Part shown: positions 1 to 12,500 of the stretch, in pieces
Position numbering within the stretch: the stretch's first letter is position 1
Layout of the letters: every line of letters begins with the position of its first letter
Assembly: GCA_963921825.1 (NCBI GenBank)
Contig: OY997596.1
Location: forward strand, 12,591,001 to 12,655,000
Origin: Erodium maritimum
Lineage: Eukaryota; Streptophyta; Magnoliopsida; Geraniales; Geraniaceae
Length of the DNA: 64,000 bases
Direction: 5' to 3'
The notes under the pieces: model-generated
Databases searched by the model: none
What the model was told of the DNA's origin: nothing
What the model saw: only the letters and a program-made list of their open reading frames with translations
Translations under genes and position numbers: made by a program

Positions 1-511
1 TTGATCGATCTCATTTCTCATTGAGAAATAGAATATCCCTCTCATAAGCTCGAATCCTTTGGATGATTTCGTTGTACACATCTCTACTCTAGTCACCCAA
101 AGTAGTACCCACTTTTGTTGTCTTATCCATGATCGACCAATTTCATGTCGAACCCTATGTTGATTGAATCAGATGGCCACATATGGGATCCTCTACCCAA
201 ACAATATCAAAGAGAATAGTTTATCGCCTCGACACACCACCTAAAGATCTGTATCCAACATGATAGGTGATTGACCCGGCGTGAAAATCCACACATTCTC
301 AAGATGGACATCGTGTTAGGCCTCTCGTAGCGGCTCAGAGATAAAATCCTTGTCAAGCTAGATCTCCATTCATGTAGACAACTCGCTGCCAGCCTGCCAC
401 TCAACTAAGTGTAGGCATACCCCTATAGTGGTTGACCATGCAACTAGAGTTCTCCACTACACTTCGAAAGTCATTAATCAGGTTGGATGGGTAGAGCTGC
501 CCCTCCTTATA

Positions 512-694
512 CAGTAGAAACTCTATAAATTAATAGTCACGGGACCATCAAAATTTATTAATTAAAAGATTAATTAATTAATATTATTAATGAATTAATA
601 ATTTAGCACCATATCGTCGAGTCGGGACCAAACAAAAATATTATCTTAAAGAGTTTATTAAATAATCGAGTATTAATTTATCGAGTTTCTATTG
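512..694. mobile_element. Pogo/Tc1-mariner-type MITE with TA target duplication
   Basis: A 183-bp AT-rich element begins CAGTAGAAACTCTATAAAT and ends with the near-perfect inverted complement (GAGTTTCTATTG). TA dinucleotides at 510-511 and 695-696 flank it, as expected for pogo/Tc1-mariner insertion. It has no coding capacity. It sits inside the LINE endonuclease region, so it is younger than that LINE copy. Confidence 0.85.
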
Positions 695-1523
695 TACTTC
701 TCCCTTTGATGTAGGACACCGTCAAAATACCACATAAGAACCCACTGGTACCTAATCACCTATTGAGACTCTGCCAATGATTTAAGTAGATGACATGTCT
801 TCCACATACCCTCCCTTTAGGCTTCGCCATAAGTCCCCATCAACCAAAATTCATCCATTCCAACTGCCAAAATTCGGATGTCAATGTGACAGTTCCTTGT
901 TTCTAGTATCGCGACCATCCACCACTACCACACATCCTCCATGATAGATGAATTGGAGTTTCAGAGTACCCAATCAATTCACTAGGGCAAACGTCTCACA
1001 TAGGAAAATCACCTACGGGCAACACTGTCCCACGACCCCTTTTAGATGTTCGGTTATCGTCGATTTTCCTAAGCCCCGACAATTCCAAGTCAAAACTCTC
1101 ATCTGGACAAGATGAGTAGACATAGAAATACATTCGGCTATCTCCCCAATCACCCAGCTTACATTCCTCACAAAAAACTAAAAAGAGCGAATAGAAGAGT
1201 ACGCACCCCATCTATAAATGATGGAAACCATGTGCTATGACCTCATCTCTTTGCCAAAGCCGTTGACAGCCTTCCTAAATCACACAATTGAAACACCCCG
1301 ACCGTTAACCACCAGAACGGAATCAACCCGGCCTTGTCGACCACACAAGACGGACAAAGCCTACCCCACTCCCTAAACTTTCGATCAAACGTCCACAAAA
1401 TCCACCTATACCCAAATATATGAACAATCACCCCCTTGACCATTCTACTCCTTTCCCTCGCATCCGTGGTGGCCCTATCGTTACTGAACTTCATAGACTT
1501 GCAACCCTACTCGCGACGACAAC

Positions 1524-1733
1524 TAGTGGCGGAGCCCACATGGGGCCCAGAAGGACACGTGCCCCCCTTATTTTATTTTTGAAAAATTCTTACTTGTTTT
1601 TCAATTTTTTTTCAAAAATACATCTTAATTCCTTTTAATTTCGTAGTTGTGCCCTCCTCAATTTTCTTTACAATCATGTATCATAATTGAAAAATTTCAG
1701 TATCCATCACTAAAAAAACTAGCTCTACCGCTG
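1524..1733. mobile_element. hAT-type MITE in the LINE
   Basis: A 210-bp element with short imperfect terminal inverted repeats (TAGTGGCGGAGC at the left; CAGCGGTAGAGC as the complement of the right). It is flanked by ACGACAAC (1516-1523) and ACGACAAT (1734-1741), 7 of 8 bases alike. The 8-bp duplication and the GTGGCGGAG-type end are typical of hAT non-autonomous elements. It interrupts the ORF1 part of the LINE. Confidence 0.75.
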
Positions 1734-2254
1734 ACGACAATATACGACTTAATAGCATACCTTAAAACACATTAGTTCACTTGTACATGTGGTTCCTATG
1801 TATAGTTTTTTTGAAAGTAGGGGCATTTTATAAAATGTTAGGTAACCAGTATAAGTAGTAGGCTGAAGACCCTGAGATCAGAATAAGTCCAAGTCTCCCG
1901 TACGACACCCGGCGCTCTGAACCCTTAGAAGTAGTCTAGTTTACATCTTAGACAACGATAAGAGTTCTTACGATCAACATGATCCAAATAACCTAAAACG
2001 TCCAAAGGAAATATAACTAAACAACTCCAAATACTCCTAAAACAAAAGTAAACAAAACATAATCTTAAAAGAAGCGCATATATGGTGATTTACCCGAGAC
2101 TTCCCTGCACCGGCAGTCTCGGGTCCGTGAGTATAGGCCCTGGTGGACCCTTCCCACTACCACCCAGGCATCTCATTCCTCCATTGGAGGTTGTGAAGCC
2201 TCCAATTGTGTCTCCCGGTCGTTCACCTCTTTTGCACCCTCTATTTCCTCCTCT

Positions 2255-2370
2255 CGGTCCCGACTCCGATTATTTCTCCCGGGGGATGTTCCCTATTGTC
2301 CTTTCCCTCTCTCGGTCCCGACCCTGATTATTGCTCCCGGGGGATGTTCCCTATTGTCCTTTCCCTCTTT
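2255..2370. repeat. Two tandem copies of a 58-bp unit
   Basis: The unit starting CGGTCCCGACTCCGATTATT at 2255 recurs at 2313 with a few substitutions; the start of a third copy appears at 2371. It lies in the LINE ORF1-like region and probably arose by slippage there. Confidence 0.7.
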
Positions 2371-3101
2371 CGGATGCGTGGCCGGGGCCCAAGTACTAGA
2401 CTAAATCGTATTAAACTCCGACGACACGCTATCGGATACTCGTGCTTCATCGCCCTCTTCCTCCGTTGTATTTCAGGCTTACTAAACGGATTACCCTGAG
2501 ACTGCATGTCATCCGGTTGCACGACATCGTGCTGAATCATCTGGGTTACCGCTTGGGGTCGAGTTACCGCTAGGACCAAACCAGCCCAGGCCAGGTCGGT
2601 TGTCGTCCCCTTAGGGCTGTCATCTGATGTCGGAGACTGCATGATGATCATTGGAATAAAATCAGTGTGATTCCCATCACGGGTCGACACGGGTCTATTC
2701 TCCGAGGAACTCAACGGAGCTCCAACATACCCTAATAGATAGATCATATCCGTCAGCACATTAGTCAGGGATCGAGCTAAAGCCGCGAGGATGATATCCA
2801 CCAACTGGCTGCTAGATTCGATATTCCCCATTGCTAGGATTTCCTCGATCGGGTGTGCTGGTCTTACTTTTGGTGGATCAGATTCGGCCTCGATGATCGG
2901 ATCGGACTCCACAGTCGTCTCTGTAACCGGTATCCTAAGAGGGGGGTGATCCGCGCCGGATGCAACCATTAGGGTTTTGCAGACCCGGCATGTATTGGCC
3001 ATCTCTGGATCGGGACTCGGACTCTCCGGCTCCCGTAGTAACTTAACATCGAAGCCCTCTCCATCACTGGAGAGTTGATCGGTCGTCGACGAACGTCCCA
3101 T
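2328..3101 (-). pseudogene. LINE ORF1-like N-terminal segment
   Basis: An open stretch of about 258 codons from ATG at 3101 (an in-frame ATG also lies at 3143). It is acidic and low in complexity, with CRVCKTLM near its start and a Ser/Pro/Glu-rich N-terminus. I recognise no folded domain in it. Position and strand, upstream of the zinc-knuckle and endonuclease remnants, suggest LINE ORF1 rather than a host gene. The downstream ORF1 is interrupted by the hAT MITE and mutations. An unrelated short hypothetical gene is possible but less likely. Confidence 0.45.
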
Positions 3102-3375
3102 GGGAGCAGTCGGCTTTGTTGTGCGTGGGAGGGAAGAAAACAAGAGGGGAGGCGTAAGAAGATGTGTATGTGGGATGATACTTAGTGATTACTGTGGCTC
3201 GGGAGCTTGTAAGCGACAAGTTATCGAAAACGTTGGAGGCGATCGGGACGGCGACAGTAATAAAAACGATGATGATGAGAAAACCCTAGGGTCAAGGTTT
3301 TCCCAACCTTTTGGGAGCTTATACGCTGTTTTTGATTTAGGTAACCTCAACCTTTTGGTTCTTATGTATAGTTGA

Positions 3376-3795
3376 ATTATATGATCGTGATCATTCTGGT
3401 CGTCACTGTACATGACCGGTGAAATCAATCTATTTGTTTTCATATTTTAAGGAGGGACACGTAGAATTGACAAGTATCATACGATAAACATGCAGTCTTA
3501 TAGAATGCATCGTGTTGATTGACATGTTTGATACATCCGATGCGAAGCTATCTTATATGCAACACATGCCTCGACTTAAGTGATCCAAACAAAACATTAT
3601 GTTATACTTATACAGTTATACCCCACCCTACAAACTCTATGTTAATCCTATATAGGATAGTGTTCTTAATTTGATCCGATTAGATCAAACATTTTCAGAT
3701 ATATTTTGGGATAAGTTTTGACTACTTTATCAAATTAAGATGATATAGGTTATTTTTTTTATAGCAAATAAAATTTAAAAAAAAACTTCATATCT
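3376..3795. other. AT-rich intergenic stretch, nothing recognised
   Basis: AT-rich sequence between the LINE leader and the foldback MITE. I see no open frame, repeat or RNA gene here. Confidence 0.5.
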
Positions 3796-3804
3796 ATATA
3801 AAAA

Positions 3805-4300
3805 GGGTTAATTGTTGAAACTTACCCTTATGTATTGGTCACGAACACTATGCTACCCTCCTTTTCAAAATGATATTTGCGGTACCTTATCTATTGGTCA
3901 CGTGATTACGTTAGGAAAGATCGACGGTAAAATGCCGTTTTCCCATTCCGTTAGTCATATGACCTCAAGTGTCATATAATGGATGATAAAATGACGTTTT
4001 TTCCCTTGAGTATTTGACCTATATATATTTTATAAGGAACAACAACGAGGATGCAATGATAATGTTCGTAATAAAATGTATAAAAGTCAAATAATGAAGG
4101 AAAAAACGTCATTTTACCATCCATTATATGACACTTGAGGTCATATGACTATCGGAATGGAAAAAACGGCATTTTTCCGTCAATTTTTTCCTAACGTAAT
4201 CGCGTGACCAATAGATAAGGTACCGCAAATATCATTTTAAAAAGGAGGGTAGCATAGTGTTCGTGACCAATACATAAGGGTAAGTTTCAACAATTAACCC
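3805..4300. mobile_element. Long foldback MITE, Mutator-like, 9-bp target duplication
   Basis: A 496-bp element whose halves are near-complementary along most of their length. The left end begins GGGTTAATTGTTGAAACTTA and the right end closes with its complement. ATATAAAAA flanks it at 3796-3804 and 4301-4309. A 9-bp duplication with long terminal inverted repeats is the Mutator-like signature. No coding sequence. An RNA across it would fold into a hairpin over 200 bp long. Confidence 0.85.
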
Positions 4301-4446
4301 ATATAAAAAGGTGTATTTTCTTTTAATATCTTCAAGAAAACTTTACTATCGTTTTGTTTGTTATTGAAAGTGTCAAAAATCATACAAAATGCACACTAGC
4401 ATAGATTAATAAACAATTGTCTCTAAAAATTAGAGATTAAAATTAG

Positions 4447-5373
4447 TTGTCACCATAACCCAGTACAAAGTTACGGGCACAAGTCCTCTGGTCTTGGGTA
4501 AAAAACCTGATCTCGCAGCAAAACCTAGCGTCGCAACCAGTTTTGGTCATGGCTATGGCTATGGTCTATGCCACGGCCTGTGCCATGGCCCTATTCACTT
4601 TGATCACAACAACAATAATGTGGGGGACTGCCGCTCTCAATCTCGAAATTGCCTGGCAAGGCGGTGGTGACAACGTTTCGATGGGGGCGGCAAGAGGCGA
4701 GTCCGATGAGGGCTTTTCTTCTCTATCCGAACACAACCATGATTCAAAAGCCATACAAAACAACATGTCTCGCTCTACAAACGTGAAGAACGTTCACAAG
4801 TGGAAACCCTTGAAGCGATATCGGCGGTGGATGGGGGCGGCGAGAGGCGAGTCTAACAAGGTCCTTTTTTCTCTAACCGAACACAACCATGCTTTAGAAG
4901 CCATACAAAACAGCGTATCTCGCTTTGCAAACGTGAAAAACGTTCACAAGGGGAAACCTTTGAAGTAATATCGGTTGTGGATTTGGGATCTGGGAGGAGG
5001 GACGATAGTTTGAGATCTGTCTCCGCGGCACCCACGACCGGAAGAATCGTGTTTGGTGCAAAGGATGCCGATGAAGGATCAGTTTTGATTCTGCTGTTTT
5101 TATTATGTTAGTTCCTGTCAGTTAGTTTTTAGACTTCGGTTTTTGGTGTTTAGTTTTGGTTATTTCTTTTGTTTCGATCGGTTTGATCATAGGGATCCTT
5201 ATCTTTGTCTAGAATATAAACTAGGCTGTTTCTACGTTTTCAGAGCACCGAGTGTCCTACGGAAGACTCGGACATATTCTGATCTCAGGACGTCAAGTCC
5301 TCCCTTATACCGCTGTACTTTGGGTTAAAGTTTTTTAATGCAAGCCTTAAGATGCTTACTGTTAAAAAAAAGA
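4447..5373 (+). mobile_element. Short non-LTR retroposon (about 0.93 kb), 13-bp target duplication
   Basis: Flanked by AGATTAAAATTAG (4434-4446) and AGATTAAAATCAG (5374-5386), 12 of 13 bases alike, and ending in an A-rich tract just before the second copy. This fits target-primed reverse transcription. It holds a 141-codon open frame (4543-4968), then a long 3' untranslated part. The segment about 5240-5300 resembles the minus strand around 1870-1910, so both may be 3' parts of one LINE family. Its 5' region (CATGGCTATGGC, then GCCTGTGCCATGG) also resembles the minus strand near 27240-27300. Confidence 0.65.
4543..4968 (+). CDS. Open frame in the retroposon with a 50-residue in-frame tandem repeat
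   Basis: 141 codons. After an alanine/methionine-rich start, a unit beginning MGAARGES is present twice: from 4681 and, 150 bp later, from 4831. The spacing is exactly 50 codons, so the frame is kept. Shared parts include EHNH, KAIQN/EAIQN, VKNVHK and KPLK. I recognise no known domain. It lies wholly inside an element with retroposon boundaries, so it is best viewed as retroposon sequence; expression is unknown. Confidence 0.3.
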   Translation: MVMAMAMVYATACAMALFTLITTTIMWGTAALNLEIAWQGGGDNVSMGAARGESDEGFSSLSEHNHDSKAIQNNMSRSTNVKNVHKWKPLKRYRRWMGAARGESNKVLFSLTEHNHALEAIQNSVSRFANVKNVHKGKPLK

Positions 5374-5403
5374 AGATTAAAATCAGCAATCGACAACTAC
5401 ATA

Positions 5404-5966
5404 TAGGGGTGGGCAAAAAAACCGAAACCGCTAAAACTAACCACCACCAACCGCACCGGAAAACCCAAAACCGGAAAGTTGACGGTTGGTTGCGGGTTCT
5501 TGACGATCGAACCGGAAAGTTAACGGTTGGTTGTCAGTTCTTGAAACGTCAAACCATCGGTTAACCAACCAAACCAGTACTGTTTACCGTATACATGTGG
5601 CTTCATAATAACCACTGATTTGATAAAGATGAATGACCCATGAGCACTCTTTTGTGTCACACAAATTGCTAACATAGAACACGATGACTTATATGTAATT
5701 TTTCTTTTGTTTTGGAGAATGTAGTAATATGTTTTGGCTTGAAATAGAAATATGTGTATGGTTATTGGTATCTAAATTTGTACTTACACGTAGTAAAATG
5801 GTTGATTGGTTTAAACCACTAACCAACCGGTTAATGAACTGGTTGGTTCACTGTAGAAAAATGGTTTATAGGTTGGAGCTGGTTCCAAGAAATGTCAAAC
5901 CGATAATACCAAATTGAGTTCGTAAACGATTCCATTGAGTGGTTGACCATCCAATGGCCACCCCTA
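5404..5966. mobile_element. hAT-type non-autonomous element upstream of ATG1
   Basis: A 563-bp element with TAGGGGTGGGC at the left and its approximate inverse (GGCCACCCCTA) at the right. ACTACATA (5396-5403) and GCTACATA (5967-5974), 7 of 8 bases alike, flank it. The interior repeats AACCGGTT- and GGTTGGTT-like motifs. It has no transposase. It ends about 590 bp upstream of the ATG1 start codon and so lies in the presumed ATG1 promoter region. Confidence 0.82.
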
Positions 5967-6552
5967 GCTACATAGACCATAAACAAACTAAACGCATAAA
6001 CATTTATAACATCTGCAACCAATAGATGACCGACACGTCATGGAATATCTGAACTGTTATTGGGCATGTGGGTCCCCTCCAGTGACATCAGCACCTAACG
6101 AAAATAAAGACTAGAGCCGTTGAAGGCCACAATCAAAGCAAACGAGACGACCGTCGGGTGCACAATACGCACCCGGCTCACCATAGCGTAGCCCATCTTG
6201 GTCTTCCCCCTTTCCTTCTCAATCCACTCCCTTTCTCCCCTTCCGCTGCACTGACGCAGAGCCAAATCAAAACTCGAACCTGCGCAAATTACCATTTTGA
6301 CACACTAATCATAGGATCGTTATACTAATTATATCTTAAGTAATTACGTGATTAGGCCAGGCCTCCGTGAATCCTGCCATATCTGTATCGATTCTACATT
6401 TGCGTATTTATCGCGATCGAGAAAGAAACACATCCGAATCGGAGTAGGCTCGAATCTTGGGAAGATCCGCTTATCTGAACCGGCGATTGCTGGAGTTTCG
6501 GCATTTTTCGGGGGGGCAGTTCCGGGTTCTCTAGGGTTTTTTGTGCGAGATT
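5967..6552 (+). promoter_or_regulatory. Presumed ATG1 promoter and 5' UTR
   Basis: The only non-element sequence upstream of ATG1. No clear TATA box is visible; the last 130 bases before the ATG are G-rich, and TCTAGGGTTTTTTG lies just upstream of the start (AGGGTTT is a common plant promoter/5'-UTR motif). The transcription start cannot be fixed from sequence. Confidence 0.4.
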
Positions 6553-9500
6553 ATGGCTCAGCGAGGCGGCGTCAGGGTGGTCGGCGACTACATGGTGGGC
6601 CCGCAAATCGGGTCAGGTTCGTTCTCGGTGGTGTGGCACGCGAGGCACAGAGTCCACGGCACGGAGGTGGCAATCAAGGAGATCGCTACGGGTCGGCTTA
6701 ACAAGAAGCTGCAGGAGAGCCTCATGTCGGAGATTTTTATCCTCCGGAGGATCAACCATCCCAATATTATTCGCTTGTACGACATGGTTGAGGTTTGTTT
6801 GTTAAAAAATATATTTTTTACTATTTATTTGGTTTTCTATTGCTATTTATAGCTCTGGGTTTTGTTGGGTTGCCTGGAATTTTCAGAAGAAAGCGCTGAA
6901 GGAGGAAATTAAGTCTAGAGTTGAGTTTCCAATAAAATAGTCAACTTTGAAGCTTCAATGTGCATGCCTTTTGTTTAGCTATTGTCCCCAAACTTCAGAC
7001 TTTTAGCTTTTAACATGTTACTGCATTGTTTTCCTGGCAATGGTTTACCCAGTAAGATTTAATTAGTCCAGGAAATGTAAAGAATTCAGTGTTGTTTTAG
7101 CTTTTTGCGGGTATCCATAGTGGTATTTCTTGCTTTCTATATTTGGGAGTTGACAAAGCAAGAATCTTTAGTTAGCATAGGCTAATGCATAATAGTTGGG
7201 TTTGGAATTTTATCCAATTCAACCATATGTTCTATCCAATGCAAGGTTTTATGTGATGGGTGCTTAACGAATTGCATGCTTAGCACAGTTATTTGACCCG
7301 AGTTCCTTGGCTTCTGCCATATGTACTTCCTCCATCCCACAAGAAGTGCCCCGTTTGCTTTGTTGCAAATATTAAGGATTAGTTGAAGTCATACCTTAAT
7401 TTCCCATATGTCCTCACATCCTGCTATGTTCTTGCTCACTGAGTGGTGATAACTAACCAACAAGAAGGATATTCTTCATGTTTCATGCATATTTTACTTT
7501 CTAAGGAAAGTGGACATTCATTTTGTGATGGAGGGAGTAGTTATTTTGTTGCTTAGGCTGAGTTAAGTTTCAATCCGAACTCTTAAAGTGATACTAGTAG
7601 CTATGTTAGGACTGCTCTGTACATTTGAATGTTGTTGAATCCTGTCTGAGGATCTTTGTAAATGGTCTGATCCCTTGATTCTCTAATAACCCGTTCCTTT
7701 GTTATACCAGTGTTGTATTTTCCCATGCATCCCAATGTCAGGCTTCTGAAGGAAAAGAGAAAACATTTTATTGAGTTTATATTCTGTTCCAAGGATGATT
7801 GCAATGGTGCTATGAACATTCGTCTTACATGTCCATATTATTTAGGTTCCGGGGAAGATCAACCTTGTGTTGGAGTATTGCAGAGGGGGTGATCTTTCTA
7901 TGTATATCCAGCGTCATGGAAGAGTTCCGGAAGTAACAGCTAAGCACTTTATGCAGCAGCTTGGTATGTCCTGAACGGCCTTTATTATTTTCACCTCCTT
8001 GATCTTCACAATACATTATGTACTGACTTTGGAAAATATGTGTATTTTTAAAAGCGGCTGGGCTACAAGTTCTTCGTGAAAATAATGTCATACACCGGGA
8101 TCTCAAGCCACAGGTGTGGTTTTCTTTGTTTGAGTTTAAATTCGGAATTATATTTGTAGCTACTTGTCGCACTATCTCTCTAGCTGTAAACAAGCAGTGC
8201 CATATCATTTTGTCTGTTGTAAAGAGCAATCAGATTTATTTGTGAATGTGTTTATGGTGCAAGGTGTCTGACCAGTTCAGAAGGACTGTAAAAACATCAA
8301 TGAAACTGCCAAAGGGGTGAAGGAAGTGTTTATAACATATAAATCTAAGCATGTCATTTCTTTTCAAATTTATGGGTCATATACATAAAACAGAACCTTG
8401 GGTGAGAGGGATTAACTTCAGTAACATAGTAGTATTAATTTCAGATTCATTTTGGAGGGTTGGCAATGGAAGCTATATTTTGGTAATAAACATATTGTCA
8501 TGATTATTCAATTAGCATACACACATGATATAGTTGACATCACATATTAACCATGCACATTTGTCCCAAAACATCGAAATGGAATTCTTTTCTATTCGAT
8601 ACAAAATAAACGCCATTGGTCTAATCTAAGTGTCAGATTCATCACTGAAATAGCATAAAAAAATTGTAGCTGGAAAGATGACATAAAGACTGTTATTGCT
8701 GCCTCTTCTGTCATGTGGAAAGTTTCTGGCATTGAGCCCATCTATTGGTTTGCTTGATTCCCTTTCATTTAACAAATTGCTGTGGGTAAACTACTGTTGT
8801 AAAAATCTTGGGCCTGAGAAATTGCGAGTATGGGTATTTATGATTCGTTTGGAGGGAGTGTACATTTAAGTTTTGTTATGTGTCTAAGCTAAAATGTTAA
8901 AAGTTATGGTGCATAATTGATGGGTAGAGTAGATCTGATGTTTCTGTAGCAGTACTTACCAAACTAATAGGTTTGAAAGAAAGTTAGGATATCAGGTCTT
9001 GTTTAAGATTAGTGCTTTTTTTTTTACCGAAGTGTTGAAAATTTATTATGCCCATTTTTTAATCCTATCTTGTTTATGTGATAATATCATTTCTTGAAAC
9101 AGAACCTCCTCCTCTCCACAAATGACCAAAATTCAGTTTTGAAGATTGCAGATTTTGGATTCGCGAGGTAAAATCATCCTCATCCACCTTTAAGTGTATA
9201 ATGTCTATCTTAGTTTATACAGCTGGTTAACTGAACAATACTTTGAGTCACAGTCTCTCAGGAACACAGCTCCATTCTACATAATATCTAGGCAAAACTT
9301 CACCTCACTACCCTAAAAATAGTTGAGTTTCGTCTCACTACCCTAGCCATAGTTCGTTGCACCTCACTATCCTTACTATCATTTTAGTTTCAGTTTAGTA
9401 CCTACAGTTAGTTTCTGTCTATTTTCCATCCATTTTTCCATCAAATCATTAAAAAGTCCAAAATATCCCTCACTAACACTCAAAATTTTAAAATCATACC

Positions 9501-12500
9501 ATTGGTTTTCAAAAATTCTTTTTATTTATTTATTTTATAAAAAACAGTTTTTTCATTTTACAAAATTAGATTTCATTTTAAAAATCAATCTTTTATTTAA
9601 AAAATCAGAATTTATTTAAAAAAATCAGTTTATTTATTTTTTAATTCAGTTTTTTTTTTCAAAATCAGATTTTATTTTTAAAATCATTTTTTTATTTTTT
9701 AAAAATCAAATTTGTTTTATAAAGTTATTCTTATTTATTAAAATCAATCTTTTATTCAAAAAAATCAGAATTAATTATTTTTATTCTTTAATTTCTTTAT
9801 TATCAATTAATTGTTTTAATTTATCATTAATCGTGTTCATCGTGTTCATCCAAAAAGGGGATCTGGGTTCATCCAAATCAACATATCTGAAGCATTGGCT
9901 TTTTTATGAGAAATAGTTTTATGAGAAATCAATCTCTAATGCCTGAGACAGACCCATTAGCTTTTTTAAATGATGATTAGTTCATATTAAAATGGGAAGC
10001 AAATAAAAGAAACAGTCATGTTGATGATTTACAATCTCAATCCAAATCTTCATCCCACCACAACCACAATACCATTGAAGGGTGTTTTCCAAAAACAGTG
10101 TCCCAACTCAAAACACATACTCAAAAAATTTGTATAGTACCAAACCATAAAAAATGTATCACAGTGAAACAAAAATACCCTTTACACGGTACAACAGTGA
10201 AACAAAAACAACAGCGAACCCAACCCCAGATGCAGCAAAGATCCAAGTTCAGAACTCCAAAATGGCGTTGGCTTCCTTCATCTCTAGCTCCCCGAGTTCA
10301 GATCTGGCGAGGACGACCCCAACCATTCTTCGTCGGCTTCCTTCATCAACAGCTTCGCAGAATTCCCTCCCGCCCAAATCCAAAGCCCTAAACATTGTCA
10401 CACCAGAATTTCAAAAATCATAAGCGTTTCCTTCCTCCCTCTACTCTCTAGCTTGCAGATCTGGAGCTTGTGGGAGAGTTGTTGACCATGAATGGCGTTG
10501 TGGAGAGGTGGAGCTCCGGCCAGTGGTCATCGCCAGCTGGGTCCACGACTTTGTCCATGGCTTGGGGCTTGGAGTTTTGTTAGGGATTGGATCGGGGTTT
10601 CAAAGAGGGAGAGATGAACGAGAGGCAAGGGGAGGTTGTAAAGAGATGATAGAAATCATTTTAGGTTTTAAACAGATAAAATGAAATCATTTATATTTAT
10701 TTTGATTTAATTAATTAGGATTGAAAGAGATAAAGGGTATTTTGGGTATTTTTTTTTAAAAAAAATTAGGGTCATGTGCCAGGTACACGACCTTTTCCAT
10801 CCAAAAATAAACAGAAAACTAACGGTAGGTACTAAATTACAACTATAGTTAGGGTAGTGAGGTGCAACAAACTATGACTAGGGTAGTGAGACGAAACGCA
10901 ACTATTTTTAGGGTAGTGAGGTGAAGTTTACCCTAATATCTACAAATGAAGTGTATTGTCGATATCGTGTACTGCTAATTGAACCAAAGAGGAATTATTC
11001 TCCCCGTACCCAATTACTTAAAGTACAAATATTATCATTTCCTTTTGGCAGATCTCTACAACCTAGGGGCCTTGCAGAAACGTTGTGTGGGTCACCGCTA
11101 TATATGGCTCCTGAAATCATGCAACTTCAGAAGTATGATGCTAAGGTGACATGTTCTCTGTTCATATGTCGAGAAATAAAAAAATTCCTGCAAGTTTTTC
11201 TATTAACTTTTTAGCTGAACACACAGGCAGATCTCTGGAGTGTTGGTACTATTCTATTTCAGCTTGTGACTGGGAAAACCCCATATACCGGAAACAACCA
11301 AATCCAGGTTTAAATATTTGTTTATAATATATCTGATTTTATGAATAAAGTGCTCAAGTTGTTAACTTTTTTCTATTTGGTCGAACTATCAATATTCTTG
11401 ATGCTTATCCTAACTTGATTTTTCCTACCCTTGTGTTGTTCAGTTGCTACAAAACATTATTAAATCAACCGAGTTGCAGTTTCCTCCAGATAATGATGAT
11501 TTGAGTTTTGATTGCAAAGATTTGTGTCGGAAATTGTTGCGCCGTAATCCAGGTAGTTTATTTTATTTATCGAAAGGTAGTTTATTATATTAAAGGTTGA
11601 TATTGGTGAATCGTGAGTTATATAGTCATGACATTGAAAGAAAATAGAAAAATGAAAGGGGTTAAACTAGGCTATAACTTGACTACAGTCTCAGGATGAA
11701 GCTTCTTTTATGTATTTTAATTTAATCATTTTCTACTGAAGAAAGCCTTGGTGTTCTATGGGCGAAAACAAAATAAAGAATTATTTATGTGATTCTTGTA
11801 ACTTTGGCGTTTTTTAGCTCTGATTCCCAATTTTCCTGAACATGTTATGACGTCCCAAGATATTCAACCCTGCTCTTTTCGAGTATCATGTTTAAAACCA
11901 TATTCTGTGAAAACAATGATATGATGCTCTTTCCGAGCATCATATCTTGTGTATACTGTCTATCTAAGTTTCTGCCTAGCCCTTTTTTCCCTTGCTAGTT
12001 TAATAAAAATATCCTTTTCTCGTATGTTCATTAGGGTTTTTGTTCACCAAAGTGCACCAGCAATTCTATATTGGTAGTATGCTTATTAGGTTTCAAGGCC
12101 AAATTAGCCATCTCATTTCATACTAATGACCAAGGCAATGAAATTGACAATATTAATTTGCCGTTTTGGGATTCAGACTTGTCTACTTCTCTATCAAAGT
12201 TTGTTCTTGGCTCTGGATTTCCTCTTTATTTTGCATCCATTTTTAACCCCCTCTATTTACAGTGGAGCGATTAACATTTGAAGAGTTATTTAATCACCCA
12301 TTCCTTTCTGACTCACAGCCAGAAGATCATTTGAGGTGAATGAACAAACAATTTAGCCTCATGGGCTTAATGTATTACTGTTTATAAGTAAATAAAATGC
12401 TGTATGGCCTGCAGGAGTAGGAGGTTATCAAGAATGATGGACAGTTCAAGTTCATCTGATTGTTGTCCTGCTAGAAATACAGAGGAAAATTCCCAAGAAG

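Larger units (their letters stand above)
1..3375 (-). mobile_element. Degraded L1-type LINE retrotransposon, running off the left edge
   Basis: Read on the minus strand, the order is leader (about 3375-3144), an open ORF1-like segment (3101-2328), a zinc-knuckle-like stretch near 1290-1240, then an endonuclease-like domain from about 1090 toward position 1. The endonuclease start reads VLTWNCRGLG, the hallmark opening of plant L1 APE-type endonucleases, followed by VIFLCET. Further on are a REGMWKTCHLL-like segment and QWVL plus D-F/N-GVL, matching the GDFN region of that domain. Several stops and frameshifts break it, so it is dead. It is itself invaded by a pogo MITE (512-694) and a hAT MITE (1524-1733). 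The reverse transcriptase would lie outside the window to the left. Family assignment rests on motifs read by eye. Confidence 0.72.
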
